DNA of 64,000 nt from Diadophis punctatus similis (Eukaryota; Chordata; Lepidosauria; Squamata; Dipsadidae). Under the pieces are notes generated by a model. That model saw only the letters and a list, made by a program, of their open reading frames with translations. It made no database searches and had not been told where the DNA came from. The DNA lies in the NCBI GenBank assembly GCA_023053685.1, contig JALIGW010000004.1:79212361-79276360 (forward strand), in the 5' to 3' direction. Positions within the stretch are counted from its first letter, which is position 1, and the number at the start of each line of letters is the position of its first letter. Of the stretch, positions 1 to 54,069 are shown in pieces. The position numbers and the translations under genes were made by a program.

Positions 1-173
1 GTATAGATGAGATATACGCATGAACAGGGTACTGTAAAATATTGCAATTGAGAAACCAAACCTTTTCTGTAAATGGAAATAAATGTATAGATTTGGAACT
101 ATGCTTCGATGTCTTTATTTATTGCATTGGTGTCGGAGATGATGTGTGTATTTTCTAATTGTTTAAATCAGAG

Positions 174-299
174 GTCTTCAAACTTGGCAACTTTAAGACT
201 TGTAGACTTCAACTCCCAGTATTCTAGCATAGCTGGCTGGAGAATTCTGGGAGTTGAAGTCCACAAGTCTTAAAGTTGCCAAGTTTGGGGACCCCTGCT
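174..299. mobile_element. palindromic MITE (CAACTCCCAG family)
   Basis: Two arms of about 50 bases with the cores GACTTCAACTCCCAG and CTGGGAGTTGAAGTC are inverted around a short loop. The right end reads GGGGACCCCTG. The family recurs at 8939, 58215 and 62188, with half copies elsewhere in this window. Confidence 0.75.
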
Positions 300-503
300 T
301 TAAATACTCCACAAGGAGAACAGATTTCTTACAGGAGGGCAAAATAGTCAAGATAGCATCCCAAACTATACAAATGCTTAGTGTTTAAGATCCACCTCCT
401 TTTTAATGTGGATTTAACTTACATTGTGGCTGTGATCTTGATGTTTGGATGCTCTTGCAATAGAGCTAAACTGCTACTTTAGCACACTCATTTCAACATT
501 CTG

Positions 504-965
504 TAGTCCTTGACTTATAACCACAATCGAGCCCACAATTTCTGTTGCTACGTGAGACACTTAAGTGAATTTTCCCCATTTTACAACCTCTCTTGCCACA
601 ATTGTTAAGTGAATTTGTTAAATTCATAACACGGTGGTTAAGTGAATTAACCCTGTTAAAGTGGTAAAGGTAAAAGTTTCTCCTGTCCAGTTGTGTCTAA
701 CTCTACTGACTTATCTCCGTTTCTTAGCCAAGCGAGCCAGCATTGTCCGAAGATGCTTCCATAGTCATGTGGCCGGTGTAACTATATGCCAAAGTGCATG
801 GAAAACTATTACCTTCCCATTGAAGTGGTACCTATTTATCTACTCGCATTTGCATTCTTTCGAACTGCTAGGTGGGCAGGAGCTGGAGCAAGAAACGGGA
901 GCTCACCCTGTCCTGCACGCTCGGGTCTCAAACCCAGGCTGTCAGCTCTCCCAACGTCTTTAACC
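504..965. repeat. partial TIR repeat plus dispersed squamate-type repeat
   Basis: 504-655 is a diverged partial copy of the repeat whose ends read GTAGTCCTCGACTTA (full copy at 15105). From about 661 to 965 there is a second dispersed repeat (GTCCAGTTGTGTCTAACTC to CAGCTCTCCCAAC) of a kind I recognise as common in snakes and lizards but cannot name. No coding sense is seen. Confidence 0.55.
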
Positions 966-1191
966 TTTTGACTTCCAACGTTTTCTTACGTCCCTTTTCT
1001 ATTTAAATTTTAACATTTCTCTAACCGCTGCGGAGTGAAGTTTCCATCCTTAATATGAATATTAAGATTTATGAAGTGTTTAATGCACAGCCTCACTCTG
1101 CTTGAGACTTTTACTTATGCACTGAAAGAGTCTCCTACGCTTTGTATGTAAAGAGAAGCTGCAAATTAACCCATGTTTATAAATGAGTATG

Positions 1192-2177
1192 TGTCATGCC
1201 CCCGTCAGAGTCTGAATGTGGAGGAAGATGAGCCGGAACTGGAGCTGGCGGAGATCAAGGGGGCGGCTTCATTGGCTTTGGAGGAATATGGGGAGGAGCC
1301 AACATTTAATCTTAATTATTGAATCGTATCTTTGCAATTGCTCAGGGCCTTTCAGGATTGGGATGGTTTGTAGGCAGGGAGGAAGGGGGGGGGGCAGGAT
1401 GACCAAGAGAGGCTAAACCGTGAACATGAGAGACAGTGTTCAGGCGATGAGCAAGAACCACCCCCTCCTGATCCTTGAGCACAGAGAGCGGAGAGAAGGC
1501 GAGAACAGTGCAGACTGACCCGACTACTTGGGAGGAGAGCGCCCCGCTCCTCTTCACAAGGCACACCTGGGGACTGAGACTGTGGGGAGGGGCATTTGTC
1601 GGGAACAACCGCTGGATTCATGGAGTGTTGAGTGCCGACGTTTGAACTTTCCTGGATTCCTTGCATTCTTTCTGGCTTAGAAAAAGCTGAGGTGGCGCAG
1701 TGGTTAAAAGCAGCACTGCAACCTACTTCAGTTGATTGCTAGTTCAGCTGTTCAAATCTCACCAGGCTCAAGGTTGACTCAGCCTTCCATCCTTCTGAGG
1801 TCGGTAAAATGAGGACCCAGATTGTTGGGGACAATATGCTGACTCTGTAAACCGCTTAGAGAGGGCTGTAAAGCACTATGAAGCGGTATATAAGTCTAAG
1901 TGCTATTGCTAAGTGCTATTCCTAGTTACCTTGCTCCTTTGCGTCCAGGACTCCTTGACTTGCCCTGCTGGATTTCTTGCTTTGCAGCCGTTGTGCTCCC
2001 AGCGTTGGGCTGGACTATTTGCAGCCAGGAGCTGCTGGAGGTGTGTGTGGTGTGTGTGTGTGTGTTCACTTTGCTCTGGGAAACGTCGGCGCATTTGGGG
2101 AAATTTGGAGCAATAAAGGGGCGGTTTGAACTGCCAGCTGCCTGTGTTACCTCTGTGCCGTGCCCTGGGTCATCACA
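1192..2177 (+). mobile_element. solo LTR with nested SINE
   Basis: The element begins TGTCATGCCC and ends CATCACA. It is flanked on both sides by the 5-bp direct repeat GTATG (1187-1191 and 2178-2182). It contains an AATAAA near 2115. A Sauria-type SINE (1687-1921) is inserted in it. There is no internal gag/pol region, so this is a solo LTR left by recombination. Confidence 0.75.
1687..1921 (+). mobile_element. Sauria-type SINE
   Basis: tRNA-derived head GGTGGCGCAGTGGTTAAAAG with a B-box-like GTTCAAATC, body GGTAAAATGAGGACCCAGAT, and a tail AGCGGTATATAAGTCTAA, which resembles the Bov-B LINE 3' end. It lies inside the LTR at 1192-2177, so it is the younger insertion. Confidence 0.85.
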
Positions 2178-2333
2178 GTATGGAAGTTGACATTGGATGA
2201 CTTTACGATAGCTAAGGCTTCCAAATATTGCGTTAAATGTTTTCATTCCAAATGCAGAAAAGTGTAGTAATGATGACGGTATTTGCCACCCCATAAGCAA
2301 CTGCAAGCATTCTTAGCTATTTTTTCCCCAACG

Positions 2334-2339
2334 TTTATT
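2334..2339 (-). promoter_or_regulatory. candidate CCDC146 polyadenylation signal
   Basis: AATAAA on the minus strand about 170 bases past the CCDC146 stop. It is the first canonical hexamer met after the stop. Assignment is inference from position only. Confidence 0.4.
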
Positions 2340-2507
2340 TCATTACATATTTCCGAAAGTTTCAAGAAGGCAAAAACATTCCTTGAGCTACTAAGCCATA
2401 CATTTTCATGCCTGCCCGTTATCATCCCAGGAACGTCTTTTAATCGAATGAAAAATAGACCGTTTCTCGGAGCGAGAAGTGTTCTTCTTCCACAGAAGTT
2501 GAGCCAC

Positions 2508-46541
<44,034 letters not shown>

Positions 46542-46883
46542 CTATGAAATTGCAAGAGATAAAGAGACTAGTGAAATTGTTAAGTCACCATATAGGAAAT
46601 TTACCAATCTTAAGACTACATCTAAATAAATTATAGTTGAATTACATTTGGCAATCGACAATTAATCAATACATAGATGTATGCTTGTTTCACAACTTCT
46701 GGAATATCACAGAATTATCATTTTTAAAAAAATTAAGCAAATCCAGCCATTAATATAAGAGAGTATTCGTAGAATAATAATCACTCAAACGATCTTTATA
46801 AATACCTGGCTAAATTTCAATAGATACACCACATTGTTGATAGAACCCTGGTGAAATCAAAGGGAGCATCAATATTGAAACAA

Positions 46884-47125
46884 TAGATAGTTCGTTTAGT
46901 GACCGTTCTAAGTTACAATGGCACGGGAAAAAAGTGACTTACAACGGTTTTTCACACTTACAACCGTTGAAGCATCCCCGTGGTCACGTGATCAAGACAC
47001 TGACCTTGTCGATCAGACAGGTCAGCAGTTCGGTGGTTCAAATCCCTAGTATAGATCTCCTGCGTGAGCAGGGGGTTGGACAAGATGACCTCCAAGGTCC
47101 CTTCCAACTCTGTTATCGTTATATT
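46884..47125 (+). mobile_element. partial TIR repeat, tRNA-like piece and CR1 tail
   Basis: 46884-46995 is the AGTTCGTTTAGTGACCGTTC part of the TIR repeat. 47000-47055 is tRNA-like (GGTGGTTCAAATCCC). 47062-47120 is a CR1 3' end (GGGGGTTGGACAAGATGACC). No exon was found from 47126 to 47686. Confidence 0.55.
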
Positions 47126-47686
47126 GTTATAAGGACTGCCTATACATGAATCAGCAGCAACAGGCTAGTTGCTAATACATGGCCTGAACTAGTCGCAGAT
47201 TTATTAACATTGGCTCCAACTTTCAGCCCAGAATTTTAATGGAGATTAATAAGGGTTCCCCAGTAATTGTCATCATTATCATGAGTTTTATAGAGAGAAA
47301 CTGATTCAGTATTGCGTAAATATGACTAGATCCATGTACAATGCAACGGGAACATTACAAGGAGGAGAATTTCCTGCCTGAGTCAGAAGTTCAGAATGTG
47401 GCCTTTGGTCAGGAATTTATAATTTTGCAGCTCATTTTAAACAACACTTCTCCAGGGATATGTCAACATAACAAGACAGAGCCTAATATGAATGGTTTTT
47501 GAGAACGCTTGGTATTTGACTAGTGGCATTATAAACCCCGGTCTTGAAAATGACTCATCGAATCAAAGTAGGAATTCCTTTCTAGAAGTTTAGTTGCACC
47601 GTAATTTTATCCACAGGCAAGAGAACTTCAGCTCTTTTTAAAAAGATTAGTCATGCCGTTTTGGAATTGGAACGGTACCCAAGTTA

Positions 47687-48489
47687 CCGTATTTTTCGTA
47701 GTATAAGACGCACCGGAGTATAAGACGCACCTAGATTTTAGAGGAGGACAACCAGGAAAAAAAGTATTCTGAACCAAATGGTGCAGTAATATATTATTGA
47801 ATAAAATACCAGTGTAGCAGAATACTTTTTACAATCATGTATACTTTTTATAACCATGTACACTTTTTACAACCGTGTATACTTTTTACAAACTTCAAAC
47901 TTGACAGCTTTAAGACTAGTGGACTTCAACTCCCAGAATTCCTCCTCCAGTCATGCTAGATGGGGTAATTAGAAGGCAAAAACGCCCCAATTTTTGCAAA
48001 AAACGGCCCGTTTTTCGCTCTTTTTTTTTTTTTTTTTTGCAAAAACAGGGCATGCAGAGGATCTGGGAAGCCTGCAGTGGACTCCTAGGGGGTGGGGGAA
48101 GGCAAAAAATGCCCCAATTTTTGCAAAAAAGGCCCGTTTTTCGCTCATTTTTTTTCAAAAACAGGGCATGCAGAGGATCTGGGAAGCCTGCAGAGCACTC
48201 CTAGGGGGTGGGGGAAGGCAAAAATGCCCTAATTTTTGCAAAAAAGGCCTGTTTTTTTGCATAAACAGGGCATGCAAAGGATCTGGGAAGCTTGCAGAGC
48301 ACTCCTAGGGGGTGGGGGAAGGCAACCCCCCCATTTTTGCAAAAAAAACGGCCAGTTTTTTGCAAAAATTGGATGCAGGGGCGGGCTTCGGGAGGCTAAA
48401 AATTGCTGTATTCGGTGTATAAGACCCACCGACATTTCCACCCTCTTTTGGGGGGCAAAAAGGTGCGTCTTATACTCCGAAAAATACGG
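47687..48489. mobile_element. TIR element (CCGTATTTTTCG) with internal tandem repeat
   Basis: The ends CCGTATTTTTCGTAGTATAA and TTATACTCCGAAAAATACGG are flanked by TA. Inside, a unit of roughly 100-117 bases (GCATGCAGAGGATCTGGGAA, then CCTAGGGGGTGGGGGAAGGC, then ATTTTTGCAAAAAA) is repeated about four times (47985-48365), and half of a palindromic MITE lies at 47884-47952. Confidence 0.82.
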
Positions 48490-48550
48490 TATGTAAGGTC
48501 CTGCAAAAAAAATCCGTATTTGCTGTTAAGAGCATCCTTAGGTCCTGAAC

Positions 48551-49046
48551 AGGTTATCTCTGACTTATGACCACAATTGAGCCCAAAATTTCAGTTGCTA
48601 AGCAAAACATCTGTTAATGAGTTTTGCCCCACTTTACGACCTTTCTTGCCACAGTTGCTAAATGAATCACTGCAGTTGTTAAGTTAGTAGCACAGTTGTT
48701 AAAGTGAACCTTGTTTCTGTTCTTGTTGTAAGCCGCCCAGAGTCCCTAGGGAGTTGGGTGGCATAGAAATATAATAAAAATAAAAAAAATAAAAAAAAAT
48801 AAAAACCTGGCTTCCCCGTTGACTTTGCTTATAAAAAGATCTCAAAAGGGGATCACGTGACCCTGGGACACTGCAACTGTCATAAATATGAATCAATTGC
48901 CAAGAATCTGAATTTTGATCATGTGACCCTGGGGATGCTGCAATGGTTGTAAGTGTGAAAAATGGTCATAAGTCACTTTCTTCAGTGACGATGTAACTTT
49001 TGAATGGTCACTTAAATGAACTGTTGTAAGTTGAGGACTACCTATC
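48551..49046. mobile_element. TIR repeat copy with L2-type tail insert
   Basis: GACTTATGACCACAATTGAG to GTTGAGGACTACCT. A foreign piece at about 48706-48806 (TTGTAAGCCGCCCAGAGTCC with an AATAAAA tail) is an L2-like 3' end. Confidence 0.75.
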
Positions 49047-49097
49047 AAATACATCACATTTGTTGACTCAGCAATAATAATGAAAAATAATGGGATA

Positions 49098-49326
49098 AGG
49101 ATATAGCAATAGCAATAGCACTTAGACTTATATACCGCTTCATAGTGTTTTACAGCCCTCTCTAAGCAGTTTACAGAGTTCAGCATATTGCCCCCAACAA
49201 TCTGGGTCCTCATTTTACCCACCTCGGAAGGATGGAAGACTGAGTCAACCTTGAGCCTGCTGAGATTTGAACAGCTGAACTGCTGAACTGCAGTGCTGCA
49301 TTTTAACCACTGCGCCACCTCGGCTC
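49098..49326 (-). mobile_element. Sauria-type SINE
   Basis: Full-length antisense copy from the ATAGCAATAGC tail repeat to GCGCCACCTCGGCTC. Confidence 0.9.
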
Positions 49327-50784
49327 GGAATATGCTGAAGATGCCTCAATATTTCACTGTTTTGAATATATATTTTTCGGACGGTTCAATGAACATTTTT
49401 AAAAACATACTTGCAAATATTTTGGAAACAAAAAATAGGGATCTTTTCAATTTGGTCAAGAAATAACTGATCATAGGAAAATAAACCCTCGTTCGCATAG
49501 TTCAAATCAAGATTTCATTTTGGTATTTCCTTTTTATGACCATATAAACAATAAATCTAGAAGCCTCACAGATCTGCTCCCATCTTTTCTTATGGAAAAT
49601 GTAGCTAATGAACCTGAAGGAAATGATCCTCAAATAAACAAACAAATATATAGGAAATACATTTTGACAGCTTCCATTTTTTAGCTGATTGCAAACAGAT
49701 TTATAGCTTTCCACTTAATGTTTGATTGTTAATAGGTAATTTTACCATTTCCTACAATAGGGTGAAGCTCAGGTTGCCTCTGAGATATCCAGATTCTTGA
49801 GGCATTCCATCAGCCTGTCCATAGTGTGTTCTTGTTGACAATATCAAATTGTCTATTTTGACTTCATCCAGGATGTTTTTTTTTTAATTCTTCTTAGTCT
49901 GCACTACAGTTTGATATTTCCTGCTGATCTCTCATCCTGCTATTAACCCGGTTCGACCTTTTATACGTATACCTCCACACACAAAGACATATACACGTAT
50001 GCACAACAATTAAAGAGATCGATTATCATATACAGTCCAGATTTTTAAACAGCCCCCCAGCTAGGACACTAGGAAGTAAAACTCTTGTTCAACCACAGAA
50101 AGAGTGGTGGGTTCTCCCAATTATTTTACAACTGAGAGAATGAGAATCAACTTTTGTCATTTTAATGCCCTTTACAATAAACGATTTATTGTCTTTTCCA
50201 ATAATGATCACCTCACTATTTCCAGGTAATTAACCAATTGAAAGAACTACTAAAAATCTTGGAAGACCCCCTACCCGTTCACTGAAAACTGACCATTTCT
50301 TATAATTCAACGAATTATCAATTAATCGGGAGTATTATTCTTAGTCCTTACCTATTAAATTTGCTCAAGAATCTTTAGTGCCAAACTTTGTCGAAATGTA
50401 TTTTTGAGTTCAAATAATGATTGGATATTCTGTAAGCTTGGTGAGAAAAATCTTATCTTTACAGAAGCCCGTCGATCCTTATGCAGCAGAATTTTTATCA
50501 TTTAAAAGTAAATGATAAGATAAACTGTCATTTTCCGCTAGTTCTCCAGAATTCTTTTTTTTTTAACGGGATTATATTGCCATTTTCCAGTCCATGGGTA
50601 CAAAGGCTGGTCTTATGAATGTGTTATATGCTTTTATTGCATACTTTTAAATCTGAACAATAGCAATTTTACACTTGAGCAATCGCTGAACATTAAGCAT
50701 TTTATTTTTCTACAGTGATTATGAGACTTTTAGCATTGAAACAGTGGGCCTCCTTTCCCAAATATGCTTGCTTTGTTATTACAC
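49327..50784. other. long AT-rich intron segment, nothing recognised
   Basis: About 1.45 kb with no repeat border, microsatellite or splice-flanked coding block that I can support. This is the longest plain stretch in the window. Confidence 0.45.
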
Positions 50785-51562
50785 AGGTAGTCCTTGACTT
50801 ACGACCACAATTGAGCCCACTACAGGTAGTCCTCGACTTACAACAGTTCATTTAGTGACCGTTCAAAGTTACAACGGCGCTGAAAAAAGTGAGTTATGAT
50901 TGGTTTTCACACTAACGACCATTGCAGCAATTCCGCGGTCACCTGATCAAAATTTGGGGGCTTGGCAACTGCTTCGTATTTATGACGGTTGCAATGTCCT
51001 GGGGGTCATGGGATCAACTTCTGCGAACCTCTGACCAGCAAAGTCAACGGGGAAAGCCAGATTCACTTAATAACCGTCTTACTAGCTTAACAACTGCAGT
51101 GATGCACTTAACAAATTTGGCAAGAAAGGTCGTACAATGGGGAAAAATTCACCTCATAAATGTTTCGCTTAGCAACATAAATCTGGGCCTCAATTGTGGT
51201 CGTAACTCGAGGACTACCTGTACTTACGTTGCTGAGCGAGAAATTTGTTAAGTGAGTTTTGCCCTGTTTTACTACCTTTCTTGCCGCCGCCGTTAAGTGA
51301 ATCACCACAGTTAGTAACATGCTTGCGAAGCGAATCTGGATTCCCCATTTGACTTCGCTGGTCGGAAGGTCGCAAAAGGGAGAATCATACGACCCCGGGA
51401 CACTGCGACTGTCATAAATATGAATATGTCAAGCTTCCTAATGTAAATCATGTGGTCAATGGTCGTAAGTGTGAAAAATGGTCATCAGTCACTTTTTTTC
51501 CAGTGCCGTTGTAACTTTGAATGGCCACTGAATGAACTGTTGTAAGTTGAGGACTACTTGTG
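50785..51562. mobile_element. cluster of TIR repeat copies
   Basis: A short start (50785-50822), a full copy (about 50823-51223) and a further near-full copy in inverted sense (about 51224-51562). Ends read GTAGTCCTCGACTTAC and GTTGAGGACTAC. Confidence 0.75.
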
Positions 51563-51736
51563 TGTGCTGATGACCAATTTCCACCGCATCCCGCTTGGGC
51601 AATCGAAGACTCACAAATGTCAATTTTGGCAACATGCATTAAGGTTAATAATTCCACTTTTCCACCTTCCTCTGTGTCATAATGGAGGGTTATTACCATG
51701 CCATTGCCCATCATAAACTCATATTTCATATTTCCA

Positions 51737-52035
51737 GAACTAGAACTCACTGTCCCTGGGGATTGGTCCAAAGTCAGCCACCTGATTTTCATAGTTAAGG
51801 CAGAACTAGAACTCCCAGTCTCCTAGTGATTGGCCCAAAGTCAGCCACCTGATTTTCATGGTTAAGGCAGAACTAGAACTCCCAGTCTCCTAGTGATTGG
51901 CCCAAAGTCAGCCACCTGATTTTCATGGTTAAGGCAGAACTAGAACTCTCAGTCTCCTAGTGATTGGCCCAAAGTCACCCACCTGATTTTCATGGTCAAG
52001 GCAGAACTAGAACTCACAGACTCCCAGTTTCTAGC
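51737..52035. repeat. 66-67 bp minisatellite
   Basis: About 4.5 copies of a unit beginning GAACTAGAACTCCCAGTCTC and containing TGATTGGCCCAAAGTCAGCC. Starts at 51737, 51803 and 51870 show the spacing. The unit includes CCAAT in inverse (ATTGG). Confidence 0.9.
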
Positions 52036-52171
52036 CTGTTGCTTTAACCACTAGATCAAACTGACTCCCTAAAATAACAGAATCTTGCAAGTCTGATTGT
52101 GTTTTATCTCTTCTCCCTCTTACGTCACAATGAATCAGAGGAAACTGCCTGAACTTCTTTTGAATAACTGT

Positions 52172-52391
52172 GATGGCGCGGTGGTCAGAATGCAGTATTG
52201 CAGGCAAACTCTGCCCGCAGCCAGGAGTTCGATCCTGACCAGCTCAAGATTGACTCAGCCTTCTGTCCTTCCGAGGTCGGTAAAATGAGGACCCAGATTG
52301 TTGGGGGCAATGGGCTGACATTGTAAGCCGCTGAGAGAGGGCCGTAAAGCACAAGCGGTATATAAGTCGGAGTGGTATTGCTATTGCTACC
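52172..52391 (+). mobile_element. Sauria-type SINE
   Basis: GATGGCGCGGTGGTCAGAAT head, body and AAGCGGTATATAAGTCGGAG tail. Confidence 0.88.
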
Positions 52392-52722
52392 TTGTTTCCC
52401 GGGATTATTTAGAATCTATTCTAAATATATGAAATCTATTTCAGCCCTCTTTCCTTCTGTAACAGTTCTTGCCTATTCCTCTCAAGATCTCCCCGGTTCT
52501 CACAATCTTTAACATTCCTCAATTTCTTCTCCCCCCCCCCCTTTTTTTTTTTTTTGCATTCTAAACTGAAGCAAAAAGCCAATTCCGCATCAGGGACCAT
52601 TAGGAAAGCCAACTGAAATTGGAACTACTACTCCCGATCATCATTTCCTGCAATCGCTGAACCGGTGATATTTGGGATGCAGATGTGGTTGATATTGTGC
52701 GGTTGGGAAAAGGGCCAAAAAG

Positions 52723-52725
<3 letters not shown>
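52392..52725. other. intergenic/intronic, nothing recognised
   Basis: Contains a C-run/T-run at about 52530-52555. No gene or repeat border seen. Confidence 0.35.

Positions 52726-52787
<62 letters not shown>
52726..52787. repeat. (AC)31 microsatellite
   Basis: Uninterrupted dinucleotide run about 650 bases upstream of the FGL2 ATG. Confidence 0.97.
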
Positions 52788-52791
<4 letters not shown>

Positions 52792-53113
52792 ACCGGGATG
52801 AGAGTGAGTCTGGAGCATGCAAGAGACTGCAAAAGGAATCCTGATTGCGGCTTATATACAATCAGATACGATATAAAGAAAGGGCCCGGAGGAAAAAAAG
52901 AAATTTTTTTTCTCCTGGTTTTACATCAATGATTAACAAACCCAGGCTGTTTCGATTTTCCCCCAAAGAAGAGCAATCAAAACCAGATTAAAATATGAGT
53001 GAGGAGGGAAGGTGTTGGTGTTGGTGGGGGAAATCTTACGCTCTACATCTGTGTATCCTGATGAATATTGCTTACGTGGACAAAAGCTGAACAGCATGGG
53101 AATTTGGGTGATT

Positions 53114-53254
<141 letters not shown>

Positions 53255-53376
53255 TAACTACTCCGCGCTGCTATTAATATCACTTTCAGCTTGTGATGCA
53301 AGATATACACCCACCCTTTCCTGAGAACCCAGCCCGACGGGCTGCGATAACTCACAAACACCACCGAGCTGCCCTG

Positions 53377-53384
53377 TATAAAAG
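53377..53384 (+). promoter_or_regulatory. FGL2 TATA box
   Basis: TATAAAAG 55 bases before the ATG, predicting transcription start near 53405-53412 and a 5' UTR of about 30 bases. An Ets/PU.1-like core (GAGGAAGT on the minus strand, 53402-53409) falls at the predicted start. A CARE/C-EBP-like TGATGCAAG lies at 53294-53302. The two latter motifs are short matches and unproven. Confidence 0.7.
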
Positions 53385-53438
53385 TTTCTGGTGCTCCGCG
53401 CACTTCCTCACTGAGTTGCTGCTGCATTCTCAGACAAC

Positions 53439-54069
53439 ATGAAGCTCCCTCGCGGGGTGTTGCTGCAGGCAGCAGCTCTGCTTTTTGCAAGCAGGTTCGT
53501 TCTGTCGGAAGAACATGCAGGAAGGGGAGATGAAGAAAGAGGAGGAGGAGGAGAAGAAGATAAGGTGTCTCCGGCTTGCCCTCTCGCCCTCCAAAGCAGC
53601 GGGGAATGCGATGGAGAGGAATGTCCCTACCAGGTGAATTTTCCTCCCCTGACCATCCAGCTGCCCAAGCAGTTCCAACTGATGGAGAAGACCCTCAAAG
53701 AAGTGGAGCTCCTCAAGGAAATGGTCAACACTTTGAAGAAATCCTGCCAGGATTGTAAACTCCAGGCAGATGACAACCGAGAGAAGGACAATCCAAACGA
53801 TTTTCTGCCGCCCGGTCCTTCAAACCAGAGCGCTGTACAAGACAACCGAGTCACGGACCTGCAGGACAAAGTTACCAAGTTGTCCGAGAACCTGAAGAAC
53901 GCCAAGAACCAGATCCACACCCTGCACGGCCGGCTGGAGAAAATGAACCTGGTCAACATGAACAACGTGGAAAATTACGTCAACAACAAAGTGGCCAACC
54001 TGACGTTTTTCGTGAACAGTTTGGATGTCAAGTGCTCTTCGCAATGTTCGGCCGTCGCACCCAAACCAG
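53439..54069 (+). CDS. FGL2: FGL2 exon 1 coding part
   Basis: 631 nt, 210 codons plus one base. It starts at the ATG in ACAACATGA (A at -3), which opens the hydrophobic leader MKLPRGVLLQAAALLFAS. It carries the cysteines at 47, 57, 62, 103, 106, 199 and 203 that would build the disulfide-linked oligomer. The donor is CAG/GTAGGT. Confidence 0.96.

Noticed and set aside
52172..52240. tRNA gene
   Set aside because: The A and B box-like motifs belong to SINE heads here and at 1687, 4521, 16489, 18194 and 57117; no cloverleaf with intact stems.
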